From Flavobacterium sp. Root935 (GTDB lineage: Bacteria > Bacteroidota > Bacteroidia > Flavobacteriales > Flavobacteriaceae), in contig NZ_LMJL01000001.1 in the NCBI RefSeq assembly GCF_001429295.1, positions 168,794 through 204,056 on the forward strand: a DNA stretch of 35,263 bases, written 5' to 3'. Each line of letters begins with the position of its first letter. Position 1 is the first letter of the stretch. The translations under genes were made by a program, and so were the position numbers. Shown here piece after piece: positions 9,865 to 18,497 of this stretch. Under the pieces are notes generated by a model. It had not been told where the DNA came from. It worked only from the letters and a program-made list of their open reading frames with translations, and did no database searches.

Positions 9865-10386
9865 TTAACCTTTAAAAACTTTTTCTAAAGAAACACCTCT
9901 TTGTTTTGCAACAGTATGAGCACTTCTCATTTGCAATAAAGCATCAAAAGTTGCTTTTACTACGTTGTGTGGATTTGATGATCCTTGAGATTTCGACAAT
10001 ACATCGTGAATTCCTACTGATTCAAGAACTGAACGAACAGCTCCACCAGCGATAACTCCAGTACCATGAGATGCTGGGATTAAAAATACGCGTGCACCAC
10101 CAAATTTTCCTTTTTGTTCGTGAGGAACAGATTGACCATTTAAAGGAATTCTAACTAAATTTTTCTTAGCATCTTCTACTGCTTTCGCAATTGCTTCAGA
10201 AACATCTTTAGATTTTCCTAATCCATGACCCACTACTCCATTTTCATCACCTACAACTACAATAGCAGAAAAACCGAAAGCTCTACCACCTTTTGTAACT
10301 TTAGTAACACGATTAACACTTACCAGACGATCTTTAAGTTCAAGACCACTAGGTTTTACCAATTCTACATTTTTGTATTTAGACAT
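9865..10386 (-). CDS. rpsE: 30S ribosomal protein S5 (uS5)
   Basis: S5 lies at the mRNA entry region and affects accuracy and unwinding of mRNA. It is 173 residues long. The N-terminal double-stranded-RNA-binding domain has [50 protein letters not shown], and the C-terminal domain has [43 protein letters not shown]. Both are diagnostic. It begins 6 bases after rplR and precedes rpmD. Confidence 0.97.
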
Positions 10387-10392
10387 AATATA

Positions 10393-10743
10393 TTAGAATT
10401 TAAGTCCAGCGGCTCTTGCGCCTTCTGCTAATGATTTAATACGACCGTGATATAAATAACCACCTCTATCAAAAGTGATTGTATCAATCCCAGCTTTTAA
10501 CGCTTTCTCTGCAACTAATTTTCCAACAGCAGCAGCGATTTCAACGTTAGTACCTTTTCCTATTTCTTTTTCTCTTGAAGATGCAGCTAATATAGTAACT
10601 CCATTTACATCATCAATAATTTGAGCGTAAATTTCTTTATTACTTCTAAAAACAGAAAGTCTAGGTCTTGCAGCAGAACCACTAACCGATTTTCTAATTC
10701 TGAATTTAATTCTCTGTCTTCTATCAGATTTTGTTAATGACAT
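10393..10743 (-). CDS. rplR: 50S ribosomal protein L18 (uL18)
   Basis: L18 binds 5S rRNA with L5 and helps mount it on the central protuberance. It is 116 residues long. The basic N-terminus [45 protein letters not shown] is typical, as is the end [26 protein letters not shown]. It starts 11 bases after rplF and leads into rpsE with a 6-base spacer. Confidence 0.97.
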   Translation of the reverse strand: MSLTKSDRRQRIKFRIRKSVSGSAARPRLSVFRSNKEIYAQIIDDVNGVTILAASSREKEIGKGTNVEIAAAVGKLVAEKALKAGIDTITFDRGGYLYHGRIKSLAEGARAAGLKF

Positions 10744-10754
10744 AATCTTATTTT

Positions 10755-11297
10755 TTAAGCTGATTTACCTGCTTTTCTTCTTAATACTTCACCCACAAAT
10801 TTAACACCTTTTCCTTTGTATGGCTCTGGCTTACGGAAACCTCTAATTTTCGCAGCAACTTGACCTAAAAGTTGTTTATCAAATGATGTTAATTTTACGA
10901 TAGGGTTCTTACCTTTTTCAGATATTGTTTCTAAAGATACTTCTGGAGCAATTTCCAAAACAATATTGTGAGAATATCCAAGAGCTAAATCTAATTTTTG
11001 ACCTTGGTTTGAAGCTCTATAACCAACTCCAACTAATTCTAGTTCTTTTGTAAAACCTTCAGAAACACCGATAATCATATTATTGATCAAAGATCTATAT
11101 AATCCGTGTTTTGCTCTGTGGTCTTTATGATCAGACGATCTTTCTACTAAAACTTGATCGCCTTCAACAGTTACATTTACGTCCGAAAACTCCTGAACTA
11201 ATTGACCTTTTTTTCCTTTTACTGTAATAATACCGTCTTTAACTTCTACAGTTACACCAGCAGTGATTACAATTGGGCTTTTACCTATTCTTGACAT
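10755..11297 (-). CDS. rplF: 50S ribosomal protein L6 (uL6)
   Basis: L6 lies near the sarcin-ricin loop and factor-binding region of the 50S subunit. It is 180 residues long and has two similar domains. The start is [19 protein letters not shown], the domain junction carries [16 protein letters not shown], and the C-terminal signature is the [29 protein letters not shown] region. It begins 18 bases after rpsH. Confidence 0.97.
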   Translation of the reverse strand: MSRIGKSPIVITAGVTVEVKDGIITVKGKKGQLVQEFSDVNVTVEGDQVLVERSSDHKDHRAKHGLYRSLINNMIIGVSEGFTKELELVGVGYRASNQGQKLDLALGYSHNIVLEIAPEVSLETISEKGKNPIVKLTSFDKQLLGQVAAKIRGFRKPEPYKGKGVKFVGEVLRRKAGKSA

Positions 11298-11315
11298 CTT
11301 ATTTAGTCTTTAAAA

Positions 11316-11714
11316 TTAGTATACGTAACAAATTACTTCACCACCTACATTTAATTGTTTCGCTTGTTTTCCAGTCATAAGACCTTTTGAAGTTGAAACA
11401 ATTGCAATTCCTAATCCATTAAGGATTCTTGGTAATTTGGCAGCACCTGCATATTTACGTAAACCAGGTTTACTAATTCTTTGGATATCTTTAATTACTG
11501 GCTCCTTAGTATCTTTATCATACTTTAAAGCAATTTTGATAGAACCTTGTACTGTGTTCTGCTCAAATTTGTAACTTAAGATATAACCTTGATCAAATAA
11601 GATCTTAGTTATTTCTTTTTTAAGATTAGATGCTGGAATCTCAACAACTTTGTGGTTTGCAGCCACAGCATTACGAACTCTAGTCAAATAATCTGCAATA
11701 GGATCTGTATACAT
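11316..11714 (-). CDS. rpsH: 30S ribosomal protein S8 (uS8)
   Basis: S8 binds the central domain of 16S rRNA and in E. coli also binds spc mRNA to repress the operon. The chosen ATG at 11714 gives 132 residues starting MYTDPIADYLTRVRNA, the normal S8 start. The frame is open 20 codons further to a TTG at 11774, but that extension has no family counterpart and its sequence is occupied by a strong RNA hairpin. The C-terminus has the expected STSKGLMTGKQAKQLNVGGEVICYVY. A 79-base spacer separates it from rpsN, much wider than its neighbours. Confidence 0.96.
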   Translation of the reverse strand: MYTDPIADYLTRVRNAVAANHKVVEIPASNLKKEITKILFDQGYILSYKFEQNTVQGSIKIALKYDKDTKEPVIKDIQRISKPGLRKYAGAAKLPRILNGLGIAIVSTSKGLMTGKQAKQLNVGGEVICYVY

Positions 11715-11738
11715 ATGTATTTGATTGCGATTATGGTT

Positions 11739-11763
11739 TTCAGGAAGCACTCTGCCTCCTGAA
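11739..11763 (-). promoter_or_regulatory. Candidate S8 leader hairpin in the rpsN-rpsH spacer
   Basis: In the mRNA, UUCAGGAGGC (11763-11754) pairs with GCUUCCUGAA (11748-11739) around an AGAGU loop. That is a 10-bp stem with one G-U pair, which would be an A-C mismatch if the other strand were the RNA. It is unusually G+C-rich for this genome and lies 24 bases before the S8 ATG. No U tract follows, so it is not an intrinsic terminator. A binding site for S8 itself is the obvious hypothesis. Confidence 0.5.
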
Positions 11764-11793
11764 CCTTTAATCAATTTATAAACTTTTTTTAAA

Positions 11794-12063
11794 TTACCAG
11801 CTGGCTTTTTTTACACCTGGAATTAATCCATTGTTAGCCATTTCACGGAAAGTTACACGTGAAATACCGAATTGACGGATATAACCTCTTGGTCTACCCG
11901 TTAATTTACAACGATTGTGCAAACGAACTGGTGAAGCATTTTTAGGTAATTTTTGTAGGCCTTCATAGTCTCCAGCTTCTAATAAAGCTTTTCTTTTTTC
12001 AGCGTACTTAGCTACCGTTTTCTCTCTTTTAACCTCGCGGGCTTTCATTGATTCTTTAGCCAT
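11794..12063 (-). CDS. rpsN: 30S ribosomal protein S14 (uS14), zinc-free form
   Basis: S14 is in the 30S head. This is the long 89-residue form, like that of E. coli, with [44 protein letters not shown] at the C-terminus. The short zinc-binding S14 has paired CxxC motifs; here a single cysteine remains in NRCKLTGR, so no zinc site can form. It starts 3 bases after rplE and is followed by the hairpin-bearing spacer before rpsH. Confidence 0.96.
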   Translation of the reverse strand: MAKESMKAREVKREKTVAKYAEKRKALLEAGDYEGLQKLPKNASPVRLHNRCKLTGRPRGYIRQFGISRVTFREMANNGLIPGVKKASW

Positions 12064-12066
12064 GTC

Positions 12067-12618
12067 TTAATTCTTTTTAAAAGGTAATCCTAATTCAGCC
12101 AATAATGACTTTGCTTCCTTATCTGTTTTTGCAGTAGTAACAAAAGTAATATCCATTCCTGAGATTTTGTTTACTTTATCAATATCAATTTCTGGGAAAA
12201 TGATTTGCTCCAAAACTCCAAGATTGTAGTTACCTCTTCCATCGAAACCAGTAGCTTTAATACCACCGAAATCTCTAACACGTGGTAAAGCAGAAGTAAT
12301 AAGTCTATCTAAAAACTCATACATTCTTTCACCACGTAAAGTAACTTTTGCTCCAATAGGCATCCCTTTTCTCAATTTGAATGACGCAACGTCTTTCTTT
12401 GAGATTGTAGATACTGCTTTTTGTCCAGTGATCTTTGTTAACTCATCAACAGCATAGTCAATAAGTTTTTTATCAGATACAGCTGCACCAACTCCACGGC
12501 TCAAAACGATTTTTTCAAGTTTTGGAACTTGCATAACGTTTGTATATCCGAACTCTTCTTTAAGAGCAGAGATTACTCTACTCTTATATTCTTCTTTTAG
12601 TCTAGGTGTATATGCCAT
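12067..12618 (-). CDS. rplE: 50S ribosomal protein L5 (uL5)
   Basis: L5 carries 5S rRNA on the central protuberance and touches P-site tRNA. It is 183 residues long. Landmarks are [44 protein letters not shown] at the start, the middle [25 protein letters not shown], and [30 protein letters not shown]. Spacers are 2 bases to rplX upstream and 3 to rpsN downstream, suggesting translational coupling. Confidence 0.97.
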   Translation of the reverse strand: MAYTPRLKEEYKSRVISALKEEFGYTNVMQVPKLEKIVLSRGVGAAVSDKKLIDYAVDELTKITGQKAVSTISKKDVASFKLRKGMPIGAKVTLRGERMYEFLDRLITSALPRVRDFGGIKATGFDGRGNYNLGVLEQIIFPEIDIDKVNKISGMDITFVTTAKTDKEAKSLLAELGLPFKKN

Positions 12619-12620
12619 TA

Positions 12621-12935
12621 CTATAGTACTTGATTAGATTTTTTTGAAAATCTTACTTTCTTATCTCCTTCTACTCTAATACCTACTCTAGTTGTTTCCT
12701 TAGTTTTAGGATCAATTAGTGAAATGTTAGAAATTTGAATAGAAGCTTCTTTTTTAACGATACCACCTTGAGGGTTTTTAGCACTTGGTTTTGTATGTTT
12801 CGAAACCATGTTTACACCTTCAACTATCGCTTTATTTTTCTCACGGTAAACACGTAGAACTTTACCTTCAGCACCTTTATGGTCTCCAGCAATAACTCTT
12901 ACGATATCTCCTGATTTTATTTTTAGCTTTATCAT
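12621..12935 (-). CDS. rplX: 50S ribosomal protein L24 (uL24)
   Basis: L24 is an early 50S assembly initiator and lies near the exit-tunnel rim. It is 104 residues long. A KOW motif near the N-terminus reads [21 protein letters not shown], followed by [29 protein letters not shown], both standard for L24. It lies 11 bases after rplN and 2 before rplE. Confidence 0.96.
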   Translation of the reverse strand: MIKLKIKSGDIVRVIAGDHKGAEGKVLRVYREKNKAIVEGVNMVSKHTKPSAKNPQGGIVKKEASIQISNISLIDPKTKETTRVGIRVEGDKKVRFSKKSNQVL

Positions 12936-12946
12936 CTTAAAACGAA

Positions 12947-13315
12947 TTAAAGCACTTCTGGTGCTAATGATACAATTTTCATGAATTGTTTTTCACGAAG
13001 TTCTCTTGCTACCGGACCAAAAACACGAGTTCCTCTCATTTCCCCTGCAGCGTTCAAAAGAACACATGCATTGTCATCGAAACGGATATAAGAACCATCA
13101 GCTCTTCTCACTTCTTTTTTGGTACGTACAACAACTGCAGTTGAAACAGCTCCTTTTTTAACGTTACCGTTAGGAGTTGCATCTTTAATAGATACTACAA
13201 TCTTGTCACCAACAGAGGCATACCTTCTTTTGGTACCTCCTAAAACACGGATAGTTAAAACTTCTTTTGCTCCCGTGTTATCTGCTACTTTTAGTCTTGA
13301 TTCCTGTTGTACCAT
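12947..13315 (-). CDS. rplN: 50S ribosomal protein L14 (uL14)
   Basis: L14 lies at the subunit interface, contacts 16S helix 14 and is the docking site of the silencing factor RsfS. It is 122 residues long and among the best conserved here. It starts [33 protein letters not shown] and contains [23 protein letters not shown] and [28 protein letters not shown]. It begins 2 bases after rpsQ. Confidence 0.97.
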
Positions 13316-13317
13316 AA

Positions 13318-13578
13318 TTATTTAGCTCTTTCTAAGATTTCAACTAATCTCCAACATTTTGTTTTACTTAAAGGACGCGTTTCGCTAATTCTTACAGTAT
13401 CTCCAATGTTACAGTCGTTTGTTTCGTCGTGTGCAACATATTTCTTAGTTTTCAACACGAACTTACCGTATAATGGGTGTTTTACTTTTCTTACTTCAGC
13501 AATAACAATAGATTTATCCATTTTATTTGAAGTAACAACACCTATTCTTTCTTTTCTTAAATTTCTTTTTTCTTCCAT
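13318..13578 (-). CDS. rpsQ: 30S ribosomal protein S17 (uS17)
   Basis: S17 is an OB-fold primary binder of the 16S 5' domain, needed early in 30S assembly. It is 86 residues long. The core [19 protein letters not shown] and the motif [20 protein letters not shown], then [23 protein letters not shown], identify it. It follows rpmC by 17 bases and precedes rplN by 2. Confidence 0.96.
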   Translation of the reverse strand: MEEKRNLRKERIGVVTSNKMDKSIVIAEVRKVKHPLYGKFVLKTKKYVAHDETNDCNIGDTVRISETRPLSKTKCWRLVEILERAK

Positions 13579-13595
13579 CTTTCAGCAGAATACAA

Positions 13596-13787
13596 TTATT
13601 GTAACTCTCTTTTAGTTAACTCTGTAGCCAATCTTGCAACTGTTCTTCTAACGCTTCTAATTTGAAGTGGGTTAGCAATTGGAGAAATAGCGTGAGCCAT
13701 TTTTAGGTCAGCATATACTTTCTTAGTTTGACTAAGTTTTTCTTGCAACTCCGCTGCAGAAAGATCTTTTATTTCTGATTGTTTCAT
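13596..13787 (-). CDS. rpmC: 50S ribosomal protein L29 (uL29)
   Basis: L29 is a small two-helix protein at the polypeptide exit, next to L23, where chaperones and SRP dock. It is 63 residues long: MKQSEIKDLSAAELQEKLSQ opens helix one, and the conserved end is NPLQIRSVRRTVARLATELTKRELQ. It lies between rplP (12 bases) and rpsQ (17 bases), the invariant order of the S10 operon. Confidence 0.95.
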   Translation of the reverse strand: MKQSEIKDLSAAELQEKLSQTKKVYADLKMAHAISPIANPLQIRSVRRTVARLATELTKRELQ

Positions 13788-13799
13788 AATAAATATAAA

Positions 13800-14225
13800 T
13801 TATGCTTCGAAATCTCTAGCAACGACGAACTTAGTTTTTACTGGAAGTTTCTGAGCTGCAAGACGTAAAGCCTCTTTTGCAACTGATAACGGAACTCCTC
13901 CAACTTCAAACATAATTCTTCCTGGTTTAACAACAGCAGCCCAATACTCAACTGCTCCTTTACCTTTACCCATACGTACTTCAAGAGGTTTCTTAGTAAT
14001 AGGTTTGTCTGGAAATATTTTAATCCATAATTGTCCTTCTCTCTTCATGTAACGAGTTGCAGCGATACGTGCAGCTTCAATTTGACGAGAAGTTAAGAAC
14101 ATACCATCTTCATGTACAGATTTAATACCAAACATTCCATTTGAAAGTTCATGCCCTCTTTGAGAGTTACCTTTCATTTTACCTTTTTGTACCTTACGGT
14201 ATTTTGTTCTTTTAGGCTGTAACAT
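13800..14225 (-). CDS. rplP: 50S ribosomal protein L16 (uL16)
   Basis: L16 positions A-site tRNA near the peptidyl-transferase centre and joins late in 50S assembly. It is 141 residues long. It starts [19 protein letters not shown] and contains [45 protein letters not shown], the standard L16 core. It begins 19 bases after rpsC. Confidence 0.97.
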   Translation of the reverse strand: MLQPKRTKYRKVQKGKMKGNSQRGHELSNGMFGIKSVHEDGMFLTSRQIEAARIAATRYMKREGQLWIKIFPDKPITKKPLEVRMGKGKGAVEYWAAVVKPGRIMFEVGGVPLSVAKEALRLAAQKLPVKTKFVVARDFEA

Positions 14226-14244
14226 TTTTCTTTAGTTTAAAAAT

Positions 14245-15003
14245 TTACTTTCTTTTACGAGCGTCTGGTTTTCCGCCTTTGTTAAAGTTAGATTTGCCTC
14301 TAGGAGCATCTCCACCTTTTCCACCACCTGTACCAGATTGTTTTTTGTCCATTCCAGCAAGCGGAGAAAGTTCTCTCTTACCGTAAACTTCACCTTTCAT
14401 GATCCATACTTTGATACCCATTCTACCATAAGTAGTGTGAGCTTCAGCCAAAGCATAATCAATATCAGCTCTGAAAGTTGATAGAGGAATTCTACCTTCT
14501 TTGAAACCTTCTGAACGCGCCATCTCAGCACCATTCAAACGTCCAGAAATCAAAACTTTGATACCTTCAGCGTTCATACGCATAGAAGCAGCAATAGCCA
14601 TTTTGATTGCACGTCTGTAAGAAATACGGCTTTCGATTTGACGAGCGATGCTTGTCGCCACAAGATAAGCATCTAATTCAGGTCTTTTAATTTCAAAAAT
14701 GTTAATTTGAACCTCTTTGTCAGTAACTTTCTTAAGTTCTTCTTTTAACTTGTCTACCTCTTGTCCACCTTTTCCGATAATGATACCAGGTCTAGCAGTA
14801 GTGATAGTAACGGTTACAAGTTTCAAAGTTCTCTCGATGATTACTTTTGATACACTAGCTTTTGATAAACGAGCATGGATATACTTTCTGATTTTGTGAT
14901 CTTCGGCAAGTTTATCACCGTAATCATTTCCACCATACCAGTTTGAGTCCCATCCTCTGATGATACCAAGTCTATTTCCAATTGGATTTGTCTTTTGTCC
15001 CAT
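14245..15003 (-). CDS. rpsC: 30S ribosomal protein S3 (uS3)
   Basis: S3 forms part of the mRNA entry tunnel and of the ribosomal helicase with S4 and S5. It is 252 residues long. The start is [21 protein letters not shown] type II KH domain carries the GxxG loop as GKGG (77-80) within [16 protein letters not shown]. The C-terminal domain has [32 protein letters not shown]. The last 30 residues are a Gly/Lys/Asn-rich basic tail, longer than in E. coli. Confidence 0.97.
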   Translation of the reverse strand: MGQKTNPIGNRLGIIRGWDSNWYGGNDYGDKLAEDHKIRKYIHARLSKASVSKVIIERTLKLVTVTITTARPGIIIGKGGQEVDKLKEELKKVTDKEVQINIFEIKRPELDAYLVATSIARQIESRISYRRAIKMAIAASMRMNAEGIKVLISGRLNGAEMARSEGFKEGRIPLSTFRADIDYALAEAHTTYGRMGIKVWIMKGEVYGKRELSPLAGMDKKQSGTGGGKGGDAPRGKSNFNKGGKPDARKRK

Positions 15004-15008
15004 GCTGC

Positions 15009-15422
15009 TTAAGAATTGCTTTGTGTGTTATTGATAGCTCCAAGCACGATTGTAACGTGATTAGAACGTTTTCTTATTCTGTGTGCACGACCTTGTGGAG
15101 CTGGACGAAGTCTTTTTAACATCATTCCACCATCTACTCTGATCTCTTTAACAAATAATCCAGCCTCTTCTAAATTACCTTCACTATTTTTTTGCTCCCA
15201 GTTATTGATTGCAGATAATAATAGTTTTTCTAATTTTCTTGAAGCTTCTTTAGAACTGAATCTTAAAATGTTAAGTGCTCTTTCTACCTTCTGACCTCTT
15301 ACCAAGTCCGCTACTAAGCGCATTTTTCTAGGTGAAGTAGGGCAGTTATTCAATTTTGCGAAAGCAATAGACTTATTAGCCTCTTTTCTCGCATCTGCTG
15401 TTTCTCTTTTACGAACTCCCAT
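15009..15422 (-). CDS. rplV: 50S ribosomal protein L22 (uL22)
   Basis: L22 spans the 50S subunit, and its beta-hairpin lines the exit tunnel at the constriction. It is 137 residues long. A basic N-terminal extension ([17 protein letters not shown]) precedes the conserved [25 protein letters not shown]. The tunnel hairpin is the segment [38 protein letters not shown], with the expected basic tip. It follows rpsS by 6 bases. Confidence 0.96.
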
Positions 15423-15428
15423 TGCTTC

Positions 15429-15707
15429 TTATTTTTTACCTTTATTTTTTGCTCCAGCATGACCTCTAAAAGATCTAGTTGGTGAAAACTCTCCTAATTT
15501 GTGACCTACCATGTTTTCTGTTACGTAAACTGGTACAAATTGACGACCGTTATGAACTGCGATAGTTTGTCCAACAAAGTCAGGAGTAATCATAGAAGCT
15601 CTAGACCAAGTCTTTACCACTCCTTTGTTTCCGTTTTCAATGTTTTCTTGAACTTTCTTGTCTAATTTATAATGAACGAAAGGTCCTTTTTTTAATGAAC
15701 GTGCCAT
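15429..15707 (-). CDS. rpsS: 30S ribosomal protein S19 (uS19)
   Basis: S19 sits in the 30S head with S13 and bridges to the 50S subunit. It is 92 residues long and strongly conserved: [19 protein letters not shown] at the start, [52 protein letters not shown] through the core. Spacers on both sides are 6 bases, so translation is probably coupled with rplB and rplV. Confidence 0.97.
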   Translation of the reverse strand: MARSLKKGPFVHYKLDKKVQENIENGNKGVVKTWSRASMITPDFVGQTIAVHNGRQFVPVYVTENMVGHKLGEFSPTRSFRGHAGAKNKGKK

Positions 15708-15713
15708 ATCTTA

Positions 15714-16538
15714 TTATTTCTTTCTACGTTCTACGATATACTTGTTACTCGGGTTTTTCTTAGAACGAGTTCTGTAACCTTTAGCTGGCAATCCGTTTCT
15801 TGAACGTGGGTGCCCTCCAGAAGAACGTCCTTCACCACCTCCCATAGGGTGATCAACTGGGTTCATCGCTACTGGTCTAGTTCTAGGTCTTCTTCCTAAC
15901 CATCTTGTTCTACCTGCTTTTCCAGATACAACTAATTGGTGGTCAGAATTAGAAACAGCTCCAATTGTAGCCGAACAAGTTAACAAGATCAATCTTGTTT
16001 CTCCAGATGGCATTTTAATTGTTGCATATTTCCCGTCTCTTGCCATTAACTGAGCAAAAGTTCCAGCTGAACGAGCAATAACAGCTCCTTGTCCTGGACG
16101 TAACTCAATACAAGATATAACAGTTCCAAGAGGAATTCTGCTTAAAGGTAATGTATTACCAATTTCAGGTTGAGATTCTGGACCAGAAACTAATTTCTGA
16201 CCAACTTTCAATCCGTTTTGAGCAATTACATAAGTTTTCTCTCCATCAGCATAAGCTAATAAAGCGATAAATGCAGTACGATTTGGATCGTATTCGATTG
16301 ATTTCACTGTAGCTGGAATTCCATCTTTAGTTCTTTTGAAATCAATAATACGATATCTCTGCTTGTGACCACCACCCGTATAACGCATGGTCATCTTTCC
16401 TTGACTATTTCTACCTCCAGAGTTTTTTATCGGCGCTATCAAAGAGCGTTCCGGCTTATCAGTTGTAATGGCGTCATAACCATTCACAACTCTAAATCGC
16501 TGACCTGGGGTAATAGGTTTTAATTTTCTTACTGACAT
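15714..16538 (-). CDS. rplB: 50S ribosomal protein L2 (uL2)
   Basis: L2 is essential for subunit association and for the peptidyl-transferase centre. It is 274 residues long. The N-terminal OB-like domain includes [30 protein letters not shown]. The C-terminal SH3-like domain includes [35 protein letters not shown], which contains the conserved histidine in [10 protein letters not shown]. It lies 9 bases after rplW. Confidence 0.97.
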   Translation of the reverse strand: MSVRKLKPITPGQRFRVVNGYDAITTDKPERSLIAPIKNSGGRNSQGKMTMRYTGGGHKQRYRIIDFKRTKDGIPATVKSIEYDPNRTAFIALLAYADGEKTYVIAQNGLKVGQKLVSGPESQPEIGNTLPLSRIPLGTVISCIELRPGQGAVIARSAGTFAQLMARDGKYATIKMPSGETRLILLTCSATIGAVSNSDHQLVVSGKAGRTRWLGRRPRTRPVAMNPVDHPMGGGEGRSSGGHPRSRNGLPAKGYRTRSKKNPSNKYIVERRKK

Positions 16539-16547
16539 TTTTCTATC

Positions 16548-16838
16548 TTAGATATTGTTGTAAAAATCAATTGTTTCTCCTTCTTGTACTTGAACAATTG
16601 CTTTTTTAATTGCATTTGTCTTTCCACTGATTAAACCACTTTTAGTGTATTTAGTAGATCTATCTGGTCTCACATTCATTGTGTTAACAGAAACGATAGT
16701 TACTCCATAAGCAGCCTCAACAGCTTTCTTAATTTGAACTTTGTTTGCTTTTTTGTCAACAACGAATCCGAAGCGGTTTAGAACTTCACTTTCTTTGGTT
16801 ACTTTTTCCGTTACTATAGGTCTAATTATGATACTCAT
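16548..16838 (-). CDS. rplW: 50S ribosomal protein L23 (uL23)
   Basis: L23 lies at the tunnel exit and is the docking site of trigger factor and SRP. It is 96 residues long. The start IIIRPIVTEKVTKESEVLNRFGFVVDKKANKVQIKKAVEAAYGVTIVSVNTMNV is characteristic in pattern. It lies 7 bases after rplD. The Glu used for trigger-factor binding in E. coli lies in this N-terminal part but I cannot align it exactly by eye. Confidence 0.96.
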   Translation of the reverse strand: MSIIIRPIVTEKVTKESEVLNRFGFVVDKKANKVQIKKAVEAAYGVTIVSVNTMNVRPDRSTKYTKSGLISGKTNAIKKAIVQVQEGETIDFYNNI

Positions 16839-16845
16839 ATTCCTA

Positions 16846-17475
16846 TTATTTACTTAAATTTTCTTCAATTAACTCTAAAGAACCTTCTAAAAGCACTAAA
16901 TTATTAGCGTTTAATATTGCGTAAGTGCTTAATTCTGAGCTAGTTACGACACTTGAAGCCTTTAAATTGCGTGACGACAAATATACATTTTTATTTGACT
17001 CACCCAACACAAATAGAGATTTTTTATTTTCTAACCCTAAAGCTTTCAAAACGTTAATGAAATTTTTAGTGTTTGGCGCTTCAAAATTAAAGTCTTCAAG
17101 AACAACAATGTTTGATTCTTTTGCTTTGATTGAGAAAGCTGATTTTCTAGCCAATCTTTTTAAGCCTTTATTCAATTTAAATGAATAACTTCTTGGTCTT
17201 GGTCCGAAAACTGTTCCACCACCTTTAAACAAAGGATTCTTAACACTTCCTGCACGAGCAGTACCAGTTCCTTTTTGTTTTTTAATTTTACGTGTACTTC
17301 CAGTTACTTCAGCTCTTTCCTTAGCCTTGTGAGTACCTTGTCTTTGATTAGCAAGATATTGCTTAACATCAAGATATACAGCGTGATTGTTTGGTTCAAT
17401 TGCGAATACTGAATCAGAAAGTTGAACTTTTCTACCAGTATCTTTTCCGTTGAAATCTAATACTTTTACTTCCAT
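16846..17475 (-). CDS. rplD: 50S ribosomal protein L4 (uL4)
   Basis: L4 has a long loop that reaches the exit-tunnel constriction; in E. coli it also represses the S10 operon. It is 209 residues long. The extended loop is recognisable as [46 protein letters not shown]. Its ATG overlaps the rplC stop by one base (TAATG), a sign of translational coupling. The operon leader before rplC folds, so an L4-type feedback is conceivable but not shown. Confidence 0.97.
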   Translation of the reverse strand: MEVKVLDFNGKDTGRKVQLSDSVFAIEPNNHAVYLDVKQYLANQRQGTHKAKERAEVTGSTRKIKKQKGTGTARAGSVKNPLFKGGGTVFGPRPRSYSFKLNKGLKRLARKSAFSIKAKESNIVVLEDFNFEAPNTKNFINVLKALGLENKKSLFVLGESNKNVYLSSRNLKASSVVTSSELSTYAILNANNLVLLEGSLELIEENLSK

Positions 17476-18092
17476 TACTTCTGAATGATTACATAAGAGT
17501 TTTTATGTCCAGGAACACATCCTTTAATAACAAGTAAGTTCTTTTCAGCAACCACTTTTAAAACTCTAAGGTTTTGAACTTTTACATTTTCTCCTCCCAT
17601 TCTTCCAGCCATACGCATTCCTTTGAATACTCTAGATGGATAAGAAGAAGCTCCTACAGAACCTGGCGCTCTTAAACGGTTATGTTGACCGTGAGTAGCT
17701 TGTCCAACACCACCAAAACCGTGACGTTTAACAACACCTTGGAAACCTTTACCTTTAGACACACCTTGTACATCTACAAATTCTCCTTCTTCAAAAATAG
17801 AAACATCAATAAGATCTCCTAATTTTTGTTCAGTTGCGAAATCTTGGAATTCAACGACTTTTTTCTTAGCAACAGTTCCAGCTTTTTTAAAGTGACCTAA
17901 AGCCGCTTTAGTAGAATGTTTCTCGTTTTTGTCATCGAAACCTAGTTGCAACGCTTCGTACCCGTCAACACCTTTGGTTCTGACTTGGGTAACAACACAT
18001 GGACCAGCTTCGATTACTGTACAAGGAATGTTTTTCCCGTTTTCGTCAAAAATACTAGTCATGCCGATTTTCTTACCAATTAACCCAGACAT
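17475..18092 (-). CDS. rplC: 50S ribosomal protein L3 (uL3)
   Basis: L3 is a primary 23S rRNA binder whose loop reaches the peptidyl-transferase centre. It is 205 residues long. The start [34 protein letters not shown] and the core [35 protein letters not shown] and [20 protein letters not shown] are diagnostic. It is the first gene of the long ribosomal unit, because rpsJ is split off behind a terminator. It has a near-perfect promoter and a structured leader. Confidence 0.97.
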   Translation of the reverse strand: MSGLIGKKIGMTSIFDENGKNIPCTVIEAGPCVVTQVRTKGVDGYEALQLGFDDKNEKHSTKAALGHFKKAGTVAKKKVVEFQDFATEQKLGDLIDVSIFEEGEFVDVQGVSKGKGFQGVVKRHGFGGVGQATHGQHNRLRAPGSVGASSYPSRVFKGMRMAGRMGGENVKVQNLRVLKVVAEKNLLVIKGCVPGHKNSYVIIQK

Positions 18093-18118
18093 AAATATTA
18101 ATTATTAATTACTAAAAT

Positions 18119-18158
18119 TCCCTTCAATTTGAAAATAACAGAAATTTCCAAACAGGGA
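18119..18158 (-). promoter_or_regulatory. Candidate structured leader of the rplC operon
   Basis: In the mRNA, UCCCU (18158-18154) pairs with AGGGA (18123-18119). Inside, UUUGGAAA (18152-18145) pairs with UUUUCAAA (18135-18128) around a 9-base loop, with one G-U pair that would be an A-C mismatch on the other strand. The fold starts about four bases after the -7 box, so it sits at the very 5' end of the predicted transcript, 26 bases before the ATG. Confidence 0.45.
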
Positions 18159-18161
18159 GTG

Positions 18162-18193
18162 CAAAAGTAGACATTAAAATTGAATATACCAAA
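18162..18193 (-). promoter_or_regulatory. rplC (S10-spc-alpha operon) promoter, TTTG-N20-TACTTTTG
   Basis: On the minus strand, TTTG (18193-18190), 20 bases, then TACTTTTG (18169-18162) gives a full match to the Bacteroidota -33/-7 consensus with correct spacing. Predicted transcription starts near 18157, giving a leader of about 65 bases. Confidence 0.8.
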
Positions 18194-18444
18194 CGGTTAC
18201 AAAAATTAAATCGCTCATAATCAAAATCCAAGCATCAAATGAATCATATAAGAGATTTTTTCTTGCCCAAAATTCCAAGCTTTTATTTTAATAATAATCA
18301 AAACAGCACTTAACAATTAATTAATAAAAGAAAAACACAAAACAACGCCAGCACCCTAAAACAAAGAGAATTACGCAAAGCAATAAATCGAAAAGCCAAC
18401 AAAAAAGAAAGCATCCAAATTTCAAAACCTAAAAAGTAAAACAA
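18194..18444 (-). other. Gene-free A+T-rich stretch upstream of the rplC promoter
   Basis: The gap between rplC and rpsJ is 405 bases (18093-18497). Its ends are explained by the rplC leader and promoter and by the rpsJ terminator. The 251 bases between hold no convincing gene, tRNA or second promoter. The plus strand is strongly A- and C-rich. A 12-13 base near-repeat is present (18222-18233 and 18268-18280), and a 34-codon hydrophobic minus-strand frame (18310-18414) is probably chance. Confidence 0.6.
18222..18280. repeat. Short direct near-repeat upstream of the rplC promoter
   Basis: CAAAATCCAAGC (18222-18233) recurs as CAAAATTCCAAGC (18268-18280), differing by one inserted T, 46 bases apart. 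The nearer copy lies about 29 bases upstream of the rplC -33 element. In A-rich DNA such a match can arise by chance. Confidence 0.25.
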
Positions 18445-18474
18445 AAAAAGCGAGACAGAAATGCCTCGCTTTTT
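18445..18474 (-). terminator. Terminator of the rpsL-rpsG-fusA-rpsJ operon
   Basis: AAAAAGCGAG (18445-18454) pairs with CTCGCTTTTT (18465-18474), a 10-bp stem with a 10-base loop, 23 bases after the rpsJ stop. On the minus strand it ends in a T run, the complement of the A run at 18443-18449. Confidence 0.85.
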
Positions 18475-18497
18475 ATATATAAAATATAATAAAAAAA

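Noticed and set aside
11715..11774. TTG start extending S8 by 20 residues
   Set aside because: S8 proteins begin at MYTDPIADYL; the extension coincides with an RNA hairpin.
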